Origin: Desulfuromonadales bacterium
Lineage (GTDB): Bacteria > Desulfobacterota > Desulfuromonadia > Desulfuromonadales > BM103
Length of the DNA stretch: 64,000 bases
NCBI GenBank assembly: GCA_030145205.1
Contig: JAQYVZ010000002.1
Span: 62,001 to 126,000, forward strand
Reading direction: 5' to 3'
The notes under the pieces: model-generated
Told to the model about the DNA's origin: nothing
The model's input: only the letters and a program-made list of their open reading frames with translations
Databases searched by the model: none
Made by a program: the position numbers and the translations under genes
Shown: positions 17,719 through 26,638 of the stretch, piece by piece
Layout: each line of letters opens with the position of its first letter
Position numbering within the stretch: position 1 is the stretch's first letter

Positions 17719-20700
17719 ATGAAAATCTCAGAAACCAGCGTCCGTCGACCGGTCTTGGCGACCGTAATGAGCCTGATCATCGTCCTGATCGGTCTGGTCG
17801 CCTACGATCGGCTGACGATTCGCGAATATCCGAACATCGACGAACCAACCATTTCGGTCGTCACCGTTTACCAGGGCGCCAGCCCGGACATCATCGAAAC
17901 GGAAGTCACCACCATTATTGAGGACAGCCTTTCCGGGATCGAGGGCATCAAAACGATCACCTCGGAAAGTCGCCAGGAGCAAAGCCAGATCAGTATCGTC
18001 TTCAAAATGGAGAGGAACGCTGACGATGCCGCTGCCGAAGTTCGCGACCGGGTCGGTCGGGTCCGCGCCGATCTGCCGTTTGACATTGAAGAGCCGGTCA
18101 TCGCCAAAGTTGAAGCAGACGCCGACCCGATACTGTACATGGCCTTTTCCAGCGACCAGCATAGCAGCGAGGAGGTCACCGATTATGTTGACCGCTATGT
18201 GACCGATCAAATTGAAATGATCGACGGCGTTGCCGAAGCCCAGGTCCTCGGCGCCCGAAAATACTCGATGCGGATCTGGCTGGATCCCGCCAAGTTGACT
18301 GCTCTGAAAGTCACTCCCCAGGATGTCGAGGATGCGATAAGAACCCAGAACATCGAGGTTCCGGGTGGCCGACTGGAAAGCGCCGCGCGTGAATTTACGG
18401 TCCTTTCAGACACCAGCCTTAACTCCCCGGAACAGTTTGAGCAAATTATTGTCCGAAAATCGGGGAACACCATGATCCGCTTGCGAGATGTCGGCCGTGC
18501 TGAAATCGGTCCGGAATCGGTTCGCGAGAATCTCCGTTACAATGGCAGCTCAGCTGTTGCAATCGGTCTGGTTAAACAGTCAACAGCCAATCCACTGGAG
18601 ATATCCGAAGCCCTGCGGGAGATCTTGCCTGAGTTGAACGTATCCCTCCCGGAAGGCATGCGAACGAAGATTGTTTACGACTCCTCGGTGTTTATCGATC
18701 GTTCCATTGAAAATGTTTTCGATTCGATTTTTGAAGCAGTCGGGCTGGTCCTGCTGATCATCTTTATATTCCTGCGCAGTGTCCGTTCGACCCTGATCCC
18801 GCTGGTGACCATTCCGGTTTCCCTGGTCGGCTCCTTTACCCTGATGTGGGCACTCGGCTTTTCCATCAACACGCTGACCCTGCTGGCGATGGTTCTGGCG
18901 GTCGGCCTGGTGGTTGATGATGCCATTGTCGTCCTTGAAAACGTGCATCGACACGTTGAAAACGGGCTGAAGCCCGCTCAGGCGGCAATCAAGGGAATGC
19001 GGGAGATCGGCTTTGCGGTCATCCTGATGACCATGACCCTGGCCGCTGTTTATATCCCCGTGGCCATGATGGAAGGCCGTACCGGCAAACTCTTCACCGA
19101 GTTCGCCCTGACCCTGGCCGGCGCGGTGATTGTATCCGGCTTTGTCGCCCTGACCCTGACGCCGATGATGTGCGCCAAGATGCTGCGTCATCAGGACAAG
19201 CACATGAAGATTTTCACCATCATGGAGAACTTCTTCATCGGCCTTGAAAATGGCTATCGTCGTCTACTCGGCTGGTCGCTGAAGACGGTCCTGATCGGCT
19301 TGAGCCTTGCCGTTGTCGCAGGGTTCGGCACATGGTACCTGTTCGGCCAGCTCCCGTCTGAAATGTCACCCCTCGAAGACCGGGGCGTGTTCATGACCTT
19401 CCTGATTGCTCCCGACGGCGCCAGCCCCGACTACACCGATCATTACCTGAAACAGGCAGAATCACTGTTGCAACCAATTCCGGAGAGTAATGGTGTGTTT
19501 GCCGTCTCCGGCATGGGTGGCAATGTGACGGAGGGACTTGCATTTGTTGAGTTGAAGGATTGGTCGGAACGGGAACGTTCCTCGCTGCAGATTGCCGGCG
19601 AGCTGGCTCCGCAGTTGTTCGGCATCCCCGGGGTGCTCGGTTTTCCGATTACGCCACCTTCCCTGGGTCAACCGTTCATGGATCAGCCGGTACAGTTTGT
19701 CATAAAAACAACTGACAGCTATTCAGAGCTGAATGATCAGATCAGCCAGCTGATGGCCGAAGTCCGCAAAAACCCGAATTTCCTCGCGGCCCGTACCGAT
19801 CTAAAGCTGAACTCCCCGGAGATCCGGATTGAGGTGGATCGCGACAAGGCCGCCGACCTGGGCGTCAGCGTTGCCAGTATCGGCCGAACGATTGAGACCC
19901 TGATGGGCGGCAATGACGTCACCCGTTTCAAGATGGACGGCGAACAGTACGACGTCATCGTCAAGATCGAGGATGATCTGCGTGTCACACCGGAAGACCT
20001 GAACAAGATTCACGTCCGCAGTGCTGCCGGGCAGATGATCCCGCTTGCCAACCTGGTCACCATCAACGAAGGGGTTACGGCTCAGTCGCTCAACCATTTC
20101 AACCGCAGCCGTGCGGCCGTGCTCAGCGCCAACCTGGCATCCGGCTACTCACAAGGAGAGGCGCTTGCGTTCCTGAATGACGCAGCGGCCCGGGTTTTGC
20201 CTGAAACAGCACGGATCGATTACAAAGGGCAGTCACGCGAATTTATGGACAGCAGCGCCGGTCTGCTGCTGACCTTTGTCCTCGCCCTGCTGATGATCTA
20301 CCTGATGATGGCGGCACAGTTCGAGTCCTTCATCGACCCGTTCATCATCCTGTTCACCGTGCCCTTGTCCATGGTCGGCGCCTTGCTCGCTCTGCAGCTG
20401 ACCGGCAACACCCTCAGCATCTACAGCCAGGTCGGCCTGATTACCCTGATCGGTCTGATTACCAAGCACGGCATCCTGATTGTCGAGTTCGCCAACCAGC
20501 TGCAGGAACAAGGCAAGAGTAAGCTTGACGCAGTGATGGATGCAGCCACCTTGCGCCTGCGGCCTATCCTGATGACCACCGGTGCCATGGTGCTTGGTTC
20601 GGTGCCACTGGCGCTGGCCACCGGCGCTGGCGCAGAAAGTCGTTCACAGATTGGCTGGGTCATTGTTGGCGGATTGACTCTTGGGACGATTCTGACGCTG

Positions 20701-20817
20701 TTTGTTGTCCCTGCGGTCTACTTGTTGCTGGCACGCAAAAGATCTGTGACAACAGAAATCACAGAATGCAACCCAGTCGTAGAAACGATGTCAGAGGAGA
20801 GCACAGCCAACGCCTGA
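17719..20817 (+). CDS. RND multidrug efflux pump (HAE1, AcrB/MexB type)
   Basis: Inner-membrane proton/drug antiporter of 1032 aa, the usual length for AcrB-type pumps. Twelve membrane segments are expected: one at 11-30, the first cluster at about 335-540 and the second at about 855-1015, with two large periplasmic loops between. The proton-relay pair Asp-Asp lies in GLVVDDAIVVLEN of TM4. Early motifs RREYPNID-like (TIREYPNIDEPT) and VYQGASPDIIETEV are typical. The subfamily resembles MexW/MexI or AcrB-like pumps of deltaproteobacteria; the substrates are unknown. Confidence 0.92.
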   Translation: MKISETSVRRPVLATVMSLIIVLIGLVAYDRLTIREYPNIDEPTISVVTVYQGASPDIIETEVTTIIEDSLSGIEGIKTITSESRQEQSQISIVFKMERNADDAAAEVRDRVGRVRADLPFDIEEPVIAKVEADADPILYMAFSSDQHSSEEVTDYVDRYVTDQIEMIDGVAEAQVLGARKYSMRIWLDPAKLTALKVTPQDVEDAIRTQNIEVPGGRLESAAREFTVLSDTSLNSPEQFEQIIVRKSGNTMIRLRDVGRAEIGPESVRENLRYNGSSAVAIGLVKQSTANPLEISEALREILPELNVSLPEGMRTKIVYDSSVFIDRSIENVFDSIFEAVGLVLLIIFIFLRSVRSTLIPLVTIPVSLVGSFTLMWALGFSINTLTLLAMVLAVGLVVDDAIVVLENVHRHVENGLKPAQAAIKGMREIGFAVILMTMTLAAVYIPVAMMEGRTGKLFTEFALTLAGAVIVSGFVALTLTPMMCAKMLRHQDKHMKIFTIMENFFIGLENGYRRLLGWSLKTVLIGLSLAVVAGFGTWYLFGQLPSEMSPLEDRGVFMTFLIAPDGASPDYTDHYLKQAESLLQPIPESNGVFAVSGMGGNVTEGLAFVELKDWSERERSSLQIAGELAPQLFGIPGVLGFPITPPSLGQPFMDQPVQFVIKTTDSYSELNDQISQLMAEVRKNPNFLAARTDLKLNSPEIRIEVDRDKAADLGVSVASIGRTIETLMGGNDVTRFKMDGEQYDVIVKIEDDLRVTPEDLNKIHVRSAAGQMIPLANLVTINEGVTAQSLNHFNRSRAAVLSANLASGYSQGEALAFLNDAAARVLPETARIDYKGQSREFMDSSAGLLLTFVLALLMIYLMMAAQFESFIDPFIILFTVPLSMVGALLALQLTGNTLSIYSQVGLITLIGLITKHGILIVEFANQLQEQGKSKLDAVMDAATLRLRPILMTTGAMVLGSVPLALATGAGAESRSQIGWVIVGGLTLGTILTLFVVPAVYLLLARKRSVTTEITECNPVVETMSEESTANA

Positions 20818-20830
20818 GAAAGGCAATCGA

Positions 20831-20905
20831 GTTCTGGACTGTAGCGGCACCACTTGTCAGACACGACAAGCCTCCCCCCGCGCAGGTGCCCTGCAGTCCG
20901 GAATT
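20831..20905. repeat. structured intergenic repeat, copy 1
   Basis: A 75-base element with nested symmetry. The ends pair over 19 bp with one bulged C (TTCTGGACTGTAGCGGCACC against GGTGCCCTGCAGTCCGGAA), and inside CTTGTC/GACAAG closes the loop AGACAC, followed by a C run. Copy 2 lies 90 bases on. It begins 14 bases after the pump stop. Confidence 0.8.
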
Positions 20906-20920
20906 AACACTATAAATACA

Positions 20921-20996
20921 GTTCTGAGCCGCAGCGGCATCAATTGTCAGACACGACAATCCTCCCCCCCGCGCGATGCCCTGCGGTTCGGGAATT
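20921..20996. repeat. structured intergenic repeat, copy 2
   Basis: The same architecture as copy 1, with base changes on one arm matched by changes on the other (for example inner pair C-G in copy 1, A-T in copy 2). The loop AGACAC and the C run are unchanged. It ends 18 bases before the channel gene start. Confidence 0.8.
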
Positions 20997-21014
20997 TTAA
21001 AACAGGAAAGTACG

Positions 21015-22427
21015 ATGAAAACTGTCTCTCGTAAATTGATCACCATTTTAGCCAGCACACTCCTACTGTCCGCCTGCGCACTAGGGCCGGATTACCAACG
21101 CCCGGAATTTGAGACACCTGCTGCCTACAAGCAAAACACCCCATGGAAGCAAGCGACCCCGATGGACCACCTTGAAAAAGGACCCTGGTGGAAGCTCTAT
21201 GAAGATAACGAGCTGAACCGCCTGGAAGAGCTCGCTTTACAAAACAACCAGAGCCTGCAATCCGCCCTGGCCCGTGTAGAGCAGGCCCGCGCCATCGCCG
21301 GCATAGACAAGGCGGCGCTGCTGCCATGGTTTGACCTGAATCCGTCAGCAAACCGATCCCGGACTGCAGCAGATCTTTCCTCAGACGGTGAGAGCACGAC
21401 AAGCACAACCTACTCCGTACCGATGGTCATGAGTTACGAAATCGACCTATGGGGACGCATCAGACGGACCATAGAAGCGGTGCAGGCCGATCTGGGCTCA
21501 ACGGAAGCGGACTTCCACAACCTGCTCTTGTCCCTGCAGGCCGACGTTGCCCGAGTCTACTTCAATCTTCGGACAACGGACGCCGAGACTCTGCTTCTGC
21601 AGGAAACGGTTCGCCTGCGCCAGGAGAACCTCAAGCTGGTCAACAGTATGTTCAAGCATGGGGAATCCGGGGCCCTGTCAGTCCGCTGGGCAGAAACCGA
21701 ACTTGCCACAACGCAGGCAGAAATGGCGGCCTTGCAAAAACAACGGGATGAGTACGAACACGCTCTGGCCGTTTTGACGGGACAAACCCCGACAACATTT
21801 ACCCTGGAACCGGCAAATGTCGCATTTAACCCCGTTGTCGTAAATCCTGGTCTACCCTCCAGTTTACTGGAACGACGCCCGGACATTGCTGCGGCCGAGC
21901 GCGCCATGGCCGCGGCGAGTGCACGCATCGGCGTTGCAAAAACAGCCTTTTTCCCATCCATCAGCCTGACTGGCACTGCTGGGTACGCCAGTACAGACAC
22001 CAGTAATATTTTCAACTGGGACAATCGAACCTGGGGCATCGGTCCTGCTATTTCGCTGCCGATTTTTGATGGCGGCATCAACAACGCCAGACTTCGGCAG
22101 GCACGGGCTGCTTACGAAGAGGCCATTGCGACCTACCGTCAACAGGTCCTGGTTGCCTTTGCCGATGTTGAAGACGCCCTAAGTGGGCTGCAACACCTTG
22201 ACCGGCAGGCCGGCTATTTGAACCAGGCTGTCAATTCGGCGCAGGAGGCTGCGGATATTTCTGGGAAACGTTACCGGGCGGGTCTAGTTGGTTACCTGGA
22301 AGTCATTGACAGCGAACGTACTGCTCTCGGTGTCAAGCGCCAAGAGTTGCAGGTTGCAAACCTTCAGCACCAGGCAAGCATCTCCTTGATCAAAGCACTT
22401 GGCGGCGGCTGGAACGCGTACAATTGA
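21015..22427 (+). CDS. outer-membrane efflux lipoprotein (NodT / OprM family)
   Basis: Outer-membrane channel of 470 aa completing the RND system. A lipoprotein signal (LASTLLLSAC, lipid on Cys20) precedes the family start LGPDYQRPEFETPAAY. Two tandem coiled-coil repeats of the TolC fold follow; landmarks are PWWKLYEDNELNRLEELAL, the VPMVMSYEIDLWGRI strand, LLERRPDIAAAERAMAAASARIGVAKTAFFPS and the repeat QARAAYEEAIATYRQ. The start is the ATG after ACAGGAAAG; the upstream in-frame start lies within repeat copy 2. Confidence 0.9.
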   Translation: MKTVSRKLITILASTLLLSACALGPDYQRPEFETPAAYKQNTPWKQATPMDHLEKGPWWKLYEDNELNRLEELALQNNQSLQSALARVEQARAIAGIDKAALLPWFDLNPSANRSRTAADLSSDGESTTSTTYSVPMVMSYEIDLWGRIRRTIEAVQADLGSTEADFHNLLLSLQADVARVYFNLRTTDAETLLLQETVRLRQENLKLVNSMFKHGESGALSVRWAETELATTQAEMAALQKQRDEYEHALAVLTGQTPTTFTLEPANVAFNPVVVNPGLPSSLLERRPDIAAAERAMAAASARIGVAKTAFFPSISLTGTAGYASTDTSNIFNWDNRTWGIGPAISLPIFDGGINNARLRQARAAYEEAIATYRQQVLVAFADVEDALSGLQHLDRQAGYLNQAVNSAQEAADISGKRYRAGLVGYLEVIDSERTALGVKRQELQVANLQHQASISLIKALGGGWNAYN

Positions 22428-22473
22428 TCTTCTGGAGGACTAGATATCGTCACACTGGGGCGAAGCCAGCTGC

Positions 22474-22593
22474 ATGCATATGCAGACGCAGCGGCAGCAG
22501 CGTGAGAGGCGACAGGAAGATCGCCGTAAAGGTGACCGGAGGAAAGGCAGTCAACAGAACAAGACTGAACAGAATCAGTATCAATTTGATTGA
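22474..22593 (+). CDS. possible 39-residue basic protein
   Basis: A short frame in the 211-base gap after the efflux operon. Its middle reads QRERRQEDRRKGDRRKG, a repeated RRxGDRR-like pattern that occurs in real small or linker proteins and is rarely chance. The ribosome site is poor, and a second ATG lies two codons in. Not recognised; may be the remnant of a longer gene. Confidence 0.25.
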   Translation: MHMQTQRQQRERRQEDRRKGDRRKGSQQNKTEQNQYQFD

Positions 22594-22613
22594 AACGAAC
22601 GGCACTTTATGTT
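22586..22613 (+). promoter_or_regulatory. likely tRNA promoter
   Basis: TTGATT (22586-22591) and TATGTT (22608-22613) are spaced by 16 bases, ending 25 bases before the tRNA. The boxes are only moderate matches. Confidence 0.4.
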
Positions 22614-22638
22614 AAAAACGTGACCCGTTCAAGCAATT

Positions 22639-22714
22639 GCCGTTGTAGCTCAGCTGGTAGAGCAGCTCACTCGTAATGAGCAGGTCGTCCGTTCGAGTCG
22701 GATCAACGGCTCCA
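22639..22714 (+). tRNA. tRNA-Thr (anticodon CGT)
   Basis: A 76-base cloverleaf with encoded CCA. The acceptor stem is GCCGTTG/CAACGGC, the D arm contains GCTCAGCTGGTAGAGC, the anticodon stem is GCTCA/TGAGC with loop CTCGTAA, and the T arm holds GTTCGAGTC. Anticodon CGT reads ACG, threonine. Confidence 0.97.
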
Positions 22715-22724
22715 GAATGACAAG

Positions 22725-22760
22725 CGGGCTGTCAGACAATCTCTGGCAGCCCGTTTTTTT
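22725..22760 (+). terminator. terminator after tRNA-Thr
   Basis: CGGGCTGTCAGA and TCTGGCAGCCCG form a long stem with a G-T wobble, followed by seven T. Confidence 0.88.
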
Positions 22761-22797
22761 GTGTACGTGACAAAAAGAGCAGAGTCAGCTTCAGTAC

Positions 22798-23049
22798 TTA
22801 TTGGCGAGGCTTAGGATCAAAGAACCAGATAGTGTTCTTCTTACGCCAGCCACGCTCCCACATACAGTCCTCATAACTCTGGAACTCTCCCCTTCCTGGC
22901 TCAGTGGTCTGGTACGCACCTCCGGTAATCATCTGACATTCACGGTCATCGGGATAAAATTCAGAAGGCCGCTTCGAGGTATGCTCCCATTGCGGCATAC
23001 ACCCAGCGATACACACAACCAACACCGAAACAGCAAGCATTCGCAACAT
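22798..23049 (-). CDS. small lipoprotein, unknown
   Basis: An 83-residue protein with a lipoprotein signal: MLRMLAVSVLVVCIAGC, lipobox IAGC, lipid on Cys17. The mature part is short, hydrophilic and rich in Trp and Tyr with two further Cys (DRECQMI, YEDCMWERGW), which could form a disulfide. GGAGAGAG precedes the ATG. No family is recognised. It converges on the tRNA gene and is divergent from the cytochrome gene. Confidence 0.65.
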   Translation of the reverse strand: MLRMLAVSVLVVCIAGCMPQWEHTSKRPSEFYPDDRECQMITGGAYQTTEPGRGEFQSYEDCMWERGWRKKNTIWFFDPKPRQ

Positions 23050-23138
23050 GATTTCTCTCTCCTCAAAATCTGTTGAAGAAACAGAATTACTGACTGTTTA
23101 AAGGGTATCATTCACATGAGAGATGGCAAAGATTTTTC

Positions 23139-23167
23139 TTGACGTGAGCTAAGAAATTCCATAAATT
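23139..23167 (+). promoter_or_regulatory. promoter of the triheme cytochrome gene
   Basis: TTGACG (23139-23144) and TAAATT (23162-23167) with 17-base spacing, leaving a 45-base leader with GGAGAGAG before the ATG. Confidence 0.55.
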
Positions 23168-23212
23168 ACACAAGATTTTAGATACATTCACTTACGTAAA
23201 GGAGAGAGAAAC

Positions 23213-23479
23213 ATGAAAAAGCTTGTTATCGCTTTGATGCTGGTTGCATTCACTTTCAGCGTTGCTTACGCAGCTGACGTCGTTACCTACGAAAGCAAAA
23301 AAGGCAACGTAACCTTCGATCACAAAGGCCACAGTGACAAAATGGCATGTGACAAGTGCCACGAAGGCGAGCCCGCAGCAATTGCTGTCGACAAAGCTGG
23401 TGCTCACAAAGACACCTGCAAAACTTGCCACAAAACTGACGGCGGCCCGACCAAGTGTAACGACTGCCACAAGAAATAA
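23213..23479 (+). CDS. periplasmic triheme cytochrome c7 (PpcA type)
   Basis: Small electron carrier of 88 aa. A signal peptide of about 20 residues ends at AYA. The mature chain has three c-type heme sites, CDKCH, CKTCH and CNDCH, and extra His residues for the distal ligands (TFDHKGH and GAHKD), giving bis-His hemes. Length and spacing match the c7 family, in which PpcA of Geobacter sulfurreducens shuttles electrons through the periplasm to outer-membrane systems. Monocistronic: own promoter and terminator. Confidence 0.9.
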   Translation: MKKLVIALMLVAFTFSVAYAADVVTYESKKGNVTFDHKGHSDKMACDKCHEGEPAAIAVDKAGAHKDTCKTCHKTDGGPTKCNDCHKK

Positions 23480-23493
23480 TCTGTTTATGAAAG

Positions 23494-23522
23494 AAGCCTC
23501 CTCTGTTGGAGGCTTCTTTTTA
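23494..23522 (+). terminator. terminator of the cytochrome gene
   Basis: GAAGCCTCC and GGAGGCTTC form a 9-bp perfect stem around TCTGTT, followed by five T. Confidence 0.9.
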
Positions 23523-23623
23523 GCTGCCATCCTGACCATTTCAGTCAGTTATTGCGGTTTCACAAAAGTGTGATAGATTGAAAGACGCATTCAATTAATT
23601 CATCTTATTCCCAAGGAGATATC

Positions 23624-24196
23624 ATGTCGCTCAAAGGCACACAGACAGAGATTAACATCCTGACAGCATTCTCGGGAGAAAGCCAGGCCCGCAACCGTTA
23701 CACCTACTTTGCAAAACAGGCAAAGAAGGAAGGATTCGAACAGATCGCGGCCATTTTTGAAGAGACTGCCAACCAGGAGAAAGAGCATGCAAAGCGCCTC
23801 TTCAAAATGCTGGAAGGCGGCGAAGTGGAAATCACCGCAAGTTTCCCGGCCGGCGTCATAGGCAGTACGGCTGAGAACCTTAAGGAAGCGGCTGCCGGCG
23901 AAAACCATGAGCACACCGAAATGTATCCTGAGTTTGCCGAAACTGCTCGCAAAGAGGGTTTTTCGGAACTGGCTGAGGTTTTCGTGGCGATTGCCGTTGC
24001 TGAGCTACGTCACGAAACACGCTATCTGAAGCTTTTGGAAAACATCGAAAAAGAACGCGTCTTTAATCGTGATACAGGTGCCGTCTGGACCTGCCGCAAC
24101 TGCGGCTATCAACATGACGGCGATACTCCGCCTGAGATGTGCCCTGCCTGCGCACATTCCCGGGCCTACTTCGAACTGATCGCCGATAACTACTAA
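23624..24196 (+). CDS. rbr: rubrerythrin
   Basis: Cytoplasmic NAD(P)H-linked peroxidase of anaerobes, 190 aa. The N-terminal four-helix domain carries the diiron ligands: Glu in FSGESQAR, Glu and His in QEKEHAKR, Glu in the second pair AELRHETRY and others. The C-terminal rubredoxin domain has both CxxC pairs, CRNCG and CPAC, for one Fe(Cys)4. It is 15 bases ahead of the desulfoferrodoxin gene, so the superoxide product peroxide is removed by a co-transcribed enzyme. Confidence 0.95.
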   Translation: MSLKGTQTEINILTAFSGESQARNRYTYFAKQAKKEGFEQIAAIFEETANQEKEHAKRLFKMLEGGEVEITASFPAGVIGSTAENLKEAAAGENHEHTEMYPEFAETARKEGFSELAEVFVAIAVAELRHETRYLKLLENIEKERVFNRDTGAVWTCRNCGYQHDGDTPPEMCPACAHSRAYFELIADNY

Positions 24197-24211
24197 ATCA
24201 GGAGAATAAAA

Positions 24212-24592
24212 ATGGCAAATCAAAATGATGTCTACAAATGCGACCTCTGTGGAAACATTGTTGAAGTGATGCATGGTGGCCCTGGCGCCCTGGTCTGCTG
24301 CGGACAAAAAATGCAGTTGCTGGCAGAAAACACCGTCGATGCCGCTCAAGAGAAACATGTGCCGGTGATCGAAGTAGGCGCTGACAGCATTACCGTTAAG
24401 GTCGGCAGTGTTGCCCACCCGATGGAGGATACACACTACATCGAATGGATTGAACTGGTCGCAGACGGCAAGATCTACCGCCAGCATCTCAATCCCGGCG
24501 AAGCCCCTGAAGCCACCTTCCCGGTTATCGCCACTGAAGTGACCGCTCGTGAATACTGCAACCTGCACGGTCACTGGTCGGCAACAAATTAA
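24212..24592 (+). CDS. dfx: desulfoferrodoxin / superoxide reductase
   Basis: Reduces superoxide to peroxide in the cytoplasm, 126 aa (two-iron class). The N-terminal desulforedoxin domain has CDLCG and VCCGQ, giving Fe(Cys)4 centre I. The catalytic centre II ligands are in [19 protein letters not shown] and CNLHGHW (His4-Cys). Follows rubrerythrin by 15 bases with AGGAG before the ATG. Confidence 0.95.
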   Translation: MANQNDVYKCDLCGNIVEVMHGGPGALVCCGQKMQLLAENTVDAAQEKHVPVIEVGADSITVKVGSVAHPMEDTHYIEWIELVADGKIYRQHLNPGEAPEATFPVIATEVTAREYCNLHGHWSATN

Positions 24593-24605
24593 TCGTTAGA
24601 AACTA

Positions 24606-24635
24606 AAAATGCCCGCCATTATGGCGGGCATTTTC
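24606..24635. terminator. bidirectional terminator between dfx and the PilZ gene
   Basis: AAATGCCCGCCAT and ATGGCGGGCATTT pair around the loop TAT-region with A and T tracts on both sides, between two convergent genes. Confidence 0.88.
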
Positions 24636-24663
24636 ATATACGGGGATGCGTCGTTTACAATAA

Positions 24664-25371
24664 TCACCCAGCCATAAGGTTTTCCAGGAAATCGTGCAAG
24701 GCGGCTTGCGAGGGGCCACTTAGATCAAAAAATTCCAGACCCATGCCACTCGGCATATTATTCTTTTTGATCCATTCTGGATGATTAACCCACGCTACCC
24801 TGGCAGAACATTGCAGAGGCATCCGATACCCAGGCAGGGTAAACTCGAGCAGCAGTCGGGTTTCAATCGGATAGATAAACTCGCTGCCCAGAAACATCCC
24901 ACCCGTGTTCAGGTTAACAGCTGTGCCAACGTGTTTCTTGTTCTCCAGCAAACTGAATTCAAGTTGAAATCCGACCGGGAAACGACGCGCAAGCCTACGG
25001 CTGACCCCCAGCAGACTGCACGCTTCATCCAGTAAACGCAAAGCCGAAAGCGGCCGGCCCACAACCAGGTCGGAACCAGCTTTCCAGCAGGCCTCTTCGA
25101 GTTCTCCCTGGTCACTCCCCAAAACACAGATCATCGGCGTGACCTGCAACAACGGGTCACTCTTCACCCGGCGACAGCAATCGAGACCTTTTTCCCCCAA
25201 GCTTGACAGGTCAAGTATCGCCATGGCTGGCGCATCCGCTTCAATCAGCCGAAAAGCTTCATCAGCATCAATGACGCAATCCATCCCGAAGCCTTCCCGC
25301 TGAAAGAAAGATTCCGTTAAAATAGCGAGCAGGTCAGGCACATCTGAAACGATGATCTTCTTGCTAAACAC
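24664..25371 (-). CDS. response regulator with PilZ output domain
   Basis: A 235-residue two-domain regulator. The receiver has Asp54 in MAILDLSSL as the phosphoacceptor, but the first acidic cluster is reduced to VSDVPD. The C-terminal PilZ domain (about 128-232) starts with RRLARRF (the RxxxR motif) and has NLNTGGMF in place of the usual (D/N)xSxxG, so c-di-GMP binding is plausible. It could tie phosphorylation to c-di-GMP control of motility or surface behaviour. The start is a GTG with GGGGAGG upstream. It stands alone between convergent and same-strand neighbours. Confidence 0.85.
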   Translation of the reverse strand: MFSKKIIVSDVPDLLAILTESFFQREGFGMDCVIDADEAFRLIEADAPAMAILDLSSLGEKGLDCCRRVKSDPLLQVTPMICVLGSDQGELEEACWKAGSDLVVGRPLSALRLLDEACSLLGVSRRLARRFPVGFQLEFSLLENKKHVGTAVNLNTGGMFLGSEFIYPIETRLLLEFTLPGYRMPLQCSARVAWVNHPEWIKKNNMPSGMGLEFFDLSGPSQAALHDFLENLMAG

Positions 25372-25470
25372 AGCAGCCTCCCCTTTTACGCAGACTCTCA
25401 GTATAAAGCATCAAAGTGGGAATTGTACCATAGAGCCGTCCGACTCAACATCTTTCAACAAGAGGCAACA

Positions 25471-25914
25471 CTACACAAAATCAAGCAATTCAATATTAAA
25501 GTGCAGAGTCTTGCCCGCCAGAGGATGATTACCATCCAAAACAACTGTCGTTTCAGTCAATTTAACGACCTGAACCTCCAGGCTCCGACCATCTTCCATG
25601 CTGGCCTCCAGAAAACTTCCAACCGCCAGACGGTCAGCCTCGGGGATCATGCTTCGTTCAATTTCGACAACCATTTCGGACACATGGGGGCCGTACCCGT
25701 CAACGGGGTCAACTTCGACAGAGCGCTGCTCACCACACCGCATCCCCAAAATCCCCTTATCAAAGCCGGGGATGACCTCCCCGGCTCCAACGGTAAACAC
25801 GAGGGGAGCGTGCCCTTCAGAGGAATCAAACTGCGAGCCGTCTTCAAAACAACCGACATAGGCAAGCTTGACCCGGTCACCGGTCTTAACGACCCGATCC
25901 GATGTACCCGACAT
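25471..25914 (-). CDS. FKBP-type prolyl isomerase, SlyD-like
   Basis: Cytoplasmic peptidyl-prolyl cis-trans isomerase of 147 aa. It has an FKBP domain with the IF (insert-in-flap) chaperone domain between strands: VKLAYVGCFEDGSQFDSS, VIPGFDKGILGM, VDPVDGYGPHV, and ends NHPLAGKTLHFNIELLDFV as in SlyD. The His-rich metal-binding tail of E. coli SlyD is absent. The start is set at MSGT behind GGAGTAG; an upstream start would overlap the preceding gene. It follows the lipoprotein FKBP gene by four bases. Confidence 0.85.
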   Translation of the reverse strand: MSGTSDRVVKTGDRVKLAYVGCFEDGSQFDSSEGHAPLVFTVGAGEVIPGFDKGILGMRCGEQRSVEVDPVDGYGPHVSEMVVEIERSMIPEADRLAVGSFLEASMEDGRSLEVQVVKLTETTVVLDGNHPLAGKTLHFNIELLDFV

Positions 25915-25918
25915 AGAA

Positions 25919-26638
25919 CTACTCCGTTGCAATGGAAATCAATTCAACGTCAAACAACAGAGCCGCATTCGGGCCGATCGCCTGACCTGCACCACGCTCA
26001 CCGTAAGCCAGATCAGCGGGAACGACCAATTGCCATTTTGCTCCAACCTTCATCAGGGGCAGCGCCTCGGACCAACCGGGGATGACTCCACCAACCGGGA
26101 AAGTCGCCGGTTCTTCACGACTGTAAGAGCTATCAAACTCCGTCCCATCCACCAGGGTTCCGCGATAATGCACTGTCACCACGCTGTCTGCTGTTGGCGA
26201 AGCACCATCACCAGGGGTCACAACCTTATACTGCAATCCGCTCTCCAGAACGACAACACCCTCTTTCTTGGCATTTTCAGCCATGAAGGCTTCACTCGCG
26301 GCCTTGTTCTCGTCTGCCAGAGCCTGCACTTTGGCCATCTGACCCTCCTGCATTGCCTGCTGAAACGCCTGGATTTCAGCAACCATCTCTTCTTCACTGA
26401 GACGGGGGTCCTTCCCAGTCATGGCATCCTTGATGCCGACAATCAGAACGTCTGGGTCAATATCCATTTCCTGGTTGGCAAAATCTTTGCCAATATTCAG
26501 ACCGATCGTATAACTGATGCGATTTTTGGGCGTATCCAACGTCGGCTCTGCGGGCGCCGCATTTTGTTCCGGGGCACAAGCAGAGAGAACAAGCAGTGAA
26601 AAACACAACAACAGGCCAACGATTTTTTTGCTCAACAT
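25919..26638 (-). CDS. FKBP-type prolyl isomerase lipoprotein (FkpA/Mip-like)
   Basis: Envelope foldase of 239 aa. Lipoprotein signal LLVLSAC (lipid on Cys21), then an N-terminal dimerisation domain of helices starting with KNRISYTIGLNIG, then the FKBP domain (about 135-238) with VTVHYRGTLVDGTEFDSSY, VIPGWSEALPLMKVG and IPADLAYGERGAG-like strings carrying the drug/substrate pocket residues. It should help fold exported proteins. First gene of a two-gene unit with the SlyD-like gene. Confidence 0.88.
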   Translation of the reverse strand: MLSKKIVGLLLCFSLLVLSACAPEQNAAPAEPTLDTPKNRISYTIGLNIGKDFANQEMDIDPDVLIVGIKDAMTGKDPRLSEEEMVAEIQAFQQAMQEGQMAKVQALADENKAASEAFMAENAKKEGVVVLESGLQYKVVTPGDGASPTADSVVTVHYRGTLVDGTEFDSSYSREEPATFPVGGVIPGWSEALPLMKVGAKWQLVVPADLAYGERGAGQAIGPNAALLFDVELISIATE

